Origin: Saprospiraceae bacterium
GTDB lineage: Bacteria > Bacteroidota > Bacteroidia > Chitinophagales > Saprospiraceae
DNA: 64,000 bases
Reading direction: 5' to 3'
Assembly: GCA_016712145.1 (NCBI GenBank)
Contig: JADJRO010000001.1
Span: 806,001-870,000, forward strand
In this document: positions 63,515 through 64,000 of the stretch, one piece after another
Layout: each line of letters starts with the position of its first letter
Position numbering within the stretch: the first letter of the stretch is position 1
The notes under the pieces: generated by a model
What the model was told of the DNA's origin: nothing
The model's input: the letters and a program-made list of their open reading frames with translations, nothing else
The model's database searches: none
Made by a program: the position numbers and the translations under genes

Positions 63515-64000
63515 TTTCCATCCATGCTTTGTGCATAAATGGTGTCGCTAAAACTATAATAAGGTGATGTGATTGGCTTAGTAAATAAACTGTCCTCTGC
63601 AAAATTAACCGGCAAATTGCTAGCACCGTTGATTAAATTTTTTAATGCATTCAGATCAAATAAAGCCCGATTGCTTTGATCAGCGCACAGCTCTAATTTA
63701 ACAGTAGTTGAAACCGGTCTTTTTACTGTATTCAAATATACGCTTATTGGAAAAGAGCTACAGGAATCCTTATACAAAAAAGCATATATTGTATCATTGC
63801 CTGTTACCAGAACAGGTGGTGTAATAGAAACTTGTTTTAAACTATCGTCAAACCACTTAATTTTGATACTGGTATCAGATTGCGTTAATAGTTTAGAAAG
63901 TTGTATTAAATCAAATAACGCATTGCCATTACCATCATCACACATTTTTTCTGTAACAATTCCTTGTACGTTAATCGAACTAATTCTTAAAAATACAGGG
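63451..64000 (-). CDS. N-terminal part of the second GCDS-repeat T9SS protein, cut by the right edge
   Basis: This frame enters from the right edge without a stop (…VFLRISSINVQGIVTEK) and reads to 63451. It has two modules of the type CDDGNGNALFDL and CADQSNRALFDL. It ends LKANPSPFLSI followed by TGA; adding one T to the six-T run at 63461-63466 (minus strand) joins it to FFKHMNDTIVCNQ in the frame of 60701-63514. The start of the gene and its signal peptide lie outside the window. Confidence 0.75.
   Translation of the reverse strand, partial: PVFLRISSINVQGIVTEKMCDDGNGNALFDLIQLSKLLTQSDTSIKIKWFDDSLKQVSITPPVLVTGNDTIYAFLYKDSCSSFPISVYLNTVKRPVSTTVKLELCADQSNRALFDLNALKNLINGASNLPVNFAEDSLFTKPITSPYYSFSDTIYAQSMDGNCSSFPVPIFLKANPSPFLSI

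Overview
The window is an AT-rich chromosomal segment from a member of the Bacteroidota, most probably a Saprospiria-like lineage. The evidence is the family content: four proteins with type B (CHU_C/gliding-motility-type) and one with type A C-terminal sorting signals of the type IX secretion system (T9SS), a SusC/SusD pair, a TPP-riboswitch-linked TonB receptor, the Bacteroidota gene order rpsU-xerC-hpf-tRNAs-tuf-tRNA-secE-nusG-rplKAJL-rpoBC, and promoters of the TTTG/TAnnTTTG type. The exact taxon is an inference.

Layout. 1-12.5 kb: secreted giants on the minus strand (a Cys-rich protein cut by the left edge, a P-domain protein with about 15 Ig/PKD-like repeats, and a reprolysin-like metalloprotease with seven PKD modules), plus a small barrel protein. 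12.5-15.6 kb: a TPP riboswitch followed by a TonB-dependent receptor, preceded by a NadR-like P-loop kinase; together they look like thiamine uptake. 15.7-23.1 kb: a tightly coupled plus-strand operon (unknown small protein, era, der, rfbC, rfbD, a T9SS cargo protein, ribE). 23.2-38.3 kb: the transcription/translation core on the minus strand with five tRNAs. 38.4-44.1 kb: a SusC-SusD-lipoprotein operon with a clear promoter and terminator. 44.2-48 kb: pdxJ, a CPBP protease, cdsA, a phosphatidylserine decarboxylase and a Crp/Fnr regulator. 48-50.6 kb: a gene-poor accessory stretch with a 5'-truncated flavoprotein gene and a MazF-type toxin-antitoxin pair flanked by inverted 14-mers. 50.6-54.3 kb: a sulfur/persulfide-type module (small membrane proteins, MBL-rhodanese, two rhodaneses, an OsmC-like protein, thioredoxin) preceded by two matching Crp/Fnr-like palindromes. 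54.3-57.1 kb: priA and a DMT/DUF486 protein. 57.2-64 kb: two convergent T9SS cargo giants built from GCDS-motif repeats, the second cut by the right edge.

Reading-frame quality. Seven genes (rpoB, rpoC, the TonB receptor, susD, the P-domain protein, thioredoxin and the right-edge giant) each carry one single-base frameshift, six of them in a run of five to seven identical bases. susC has an in-frame TAG. Because rpoB and rpoC are essential, most of these are probably consensus errors of a long-read assembly, so the fragments should be read as intact genes unless raw reads say otherwise.

Working together: the T9SS cargo proteins imply a large secreted or surface-attached adhesin and protease set; the Sus and TonB systems import nutrients; the Crp/Fnr regulator probably controls the sulfur module. 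The module is a recognisable combination of known families. I found no clearly new enzymatic system; the best leads are the sulfur regulon, the TA cassette and the fixed-length repeat proteins.
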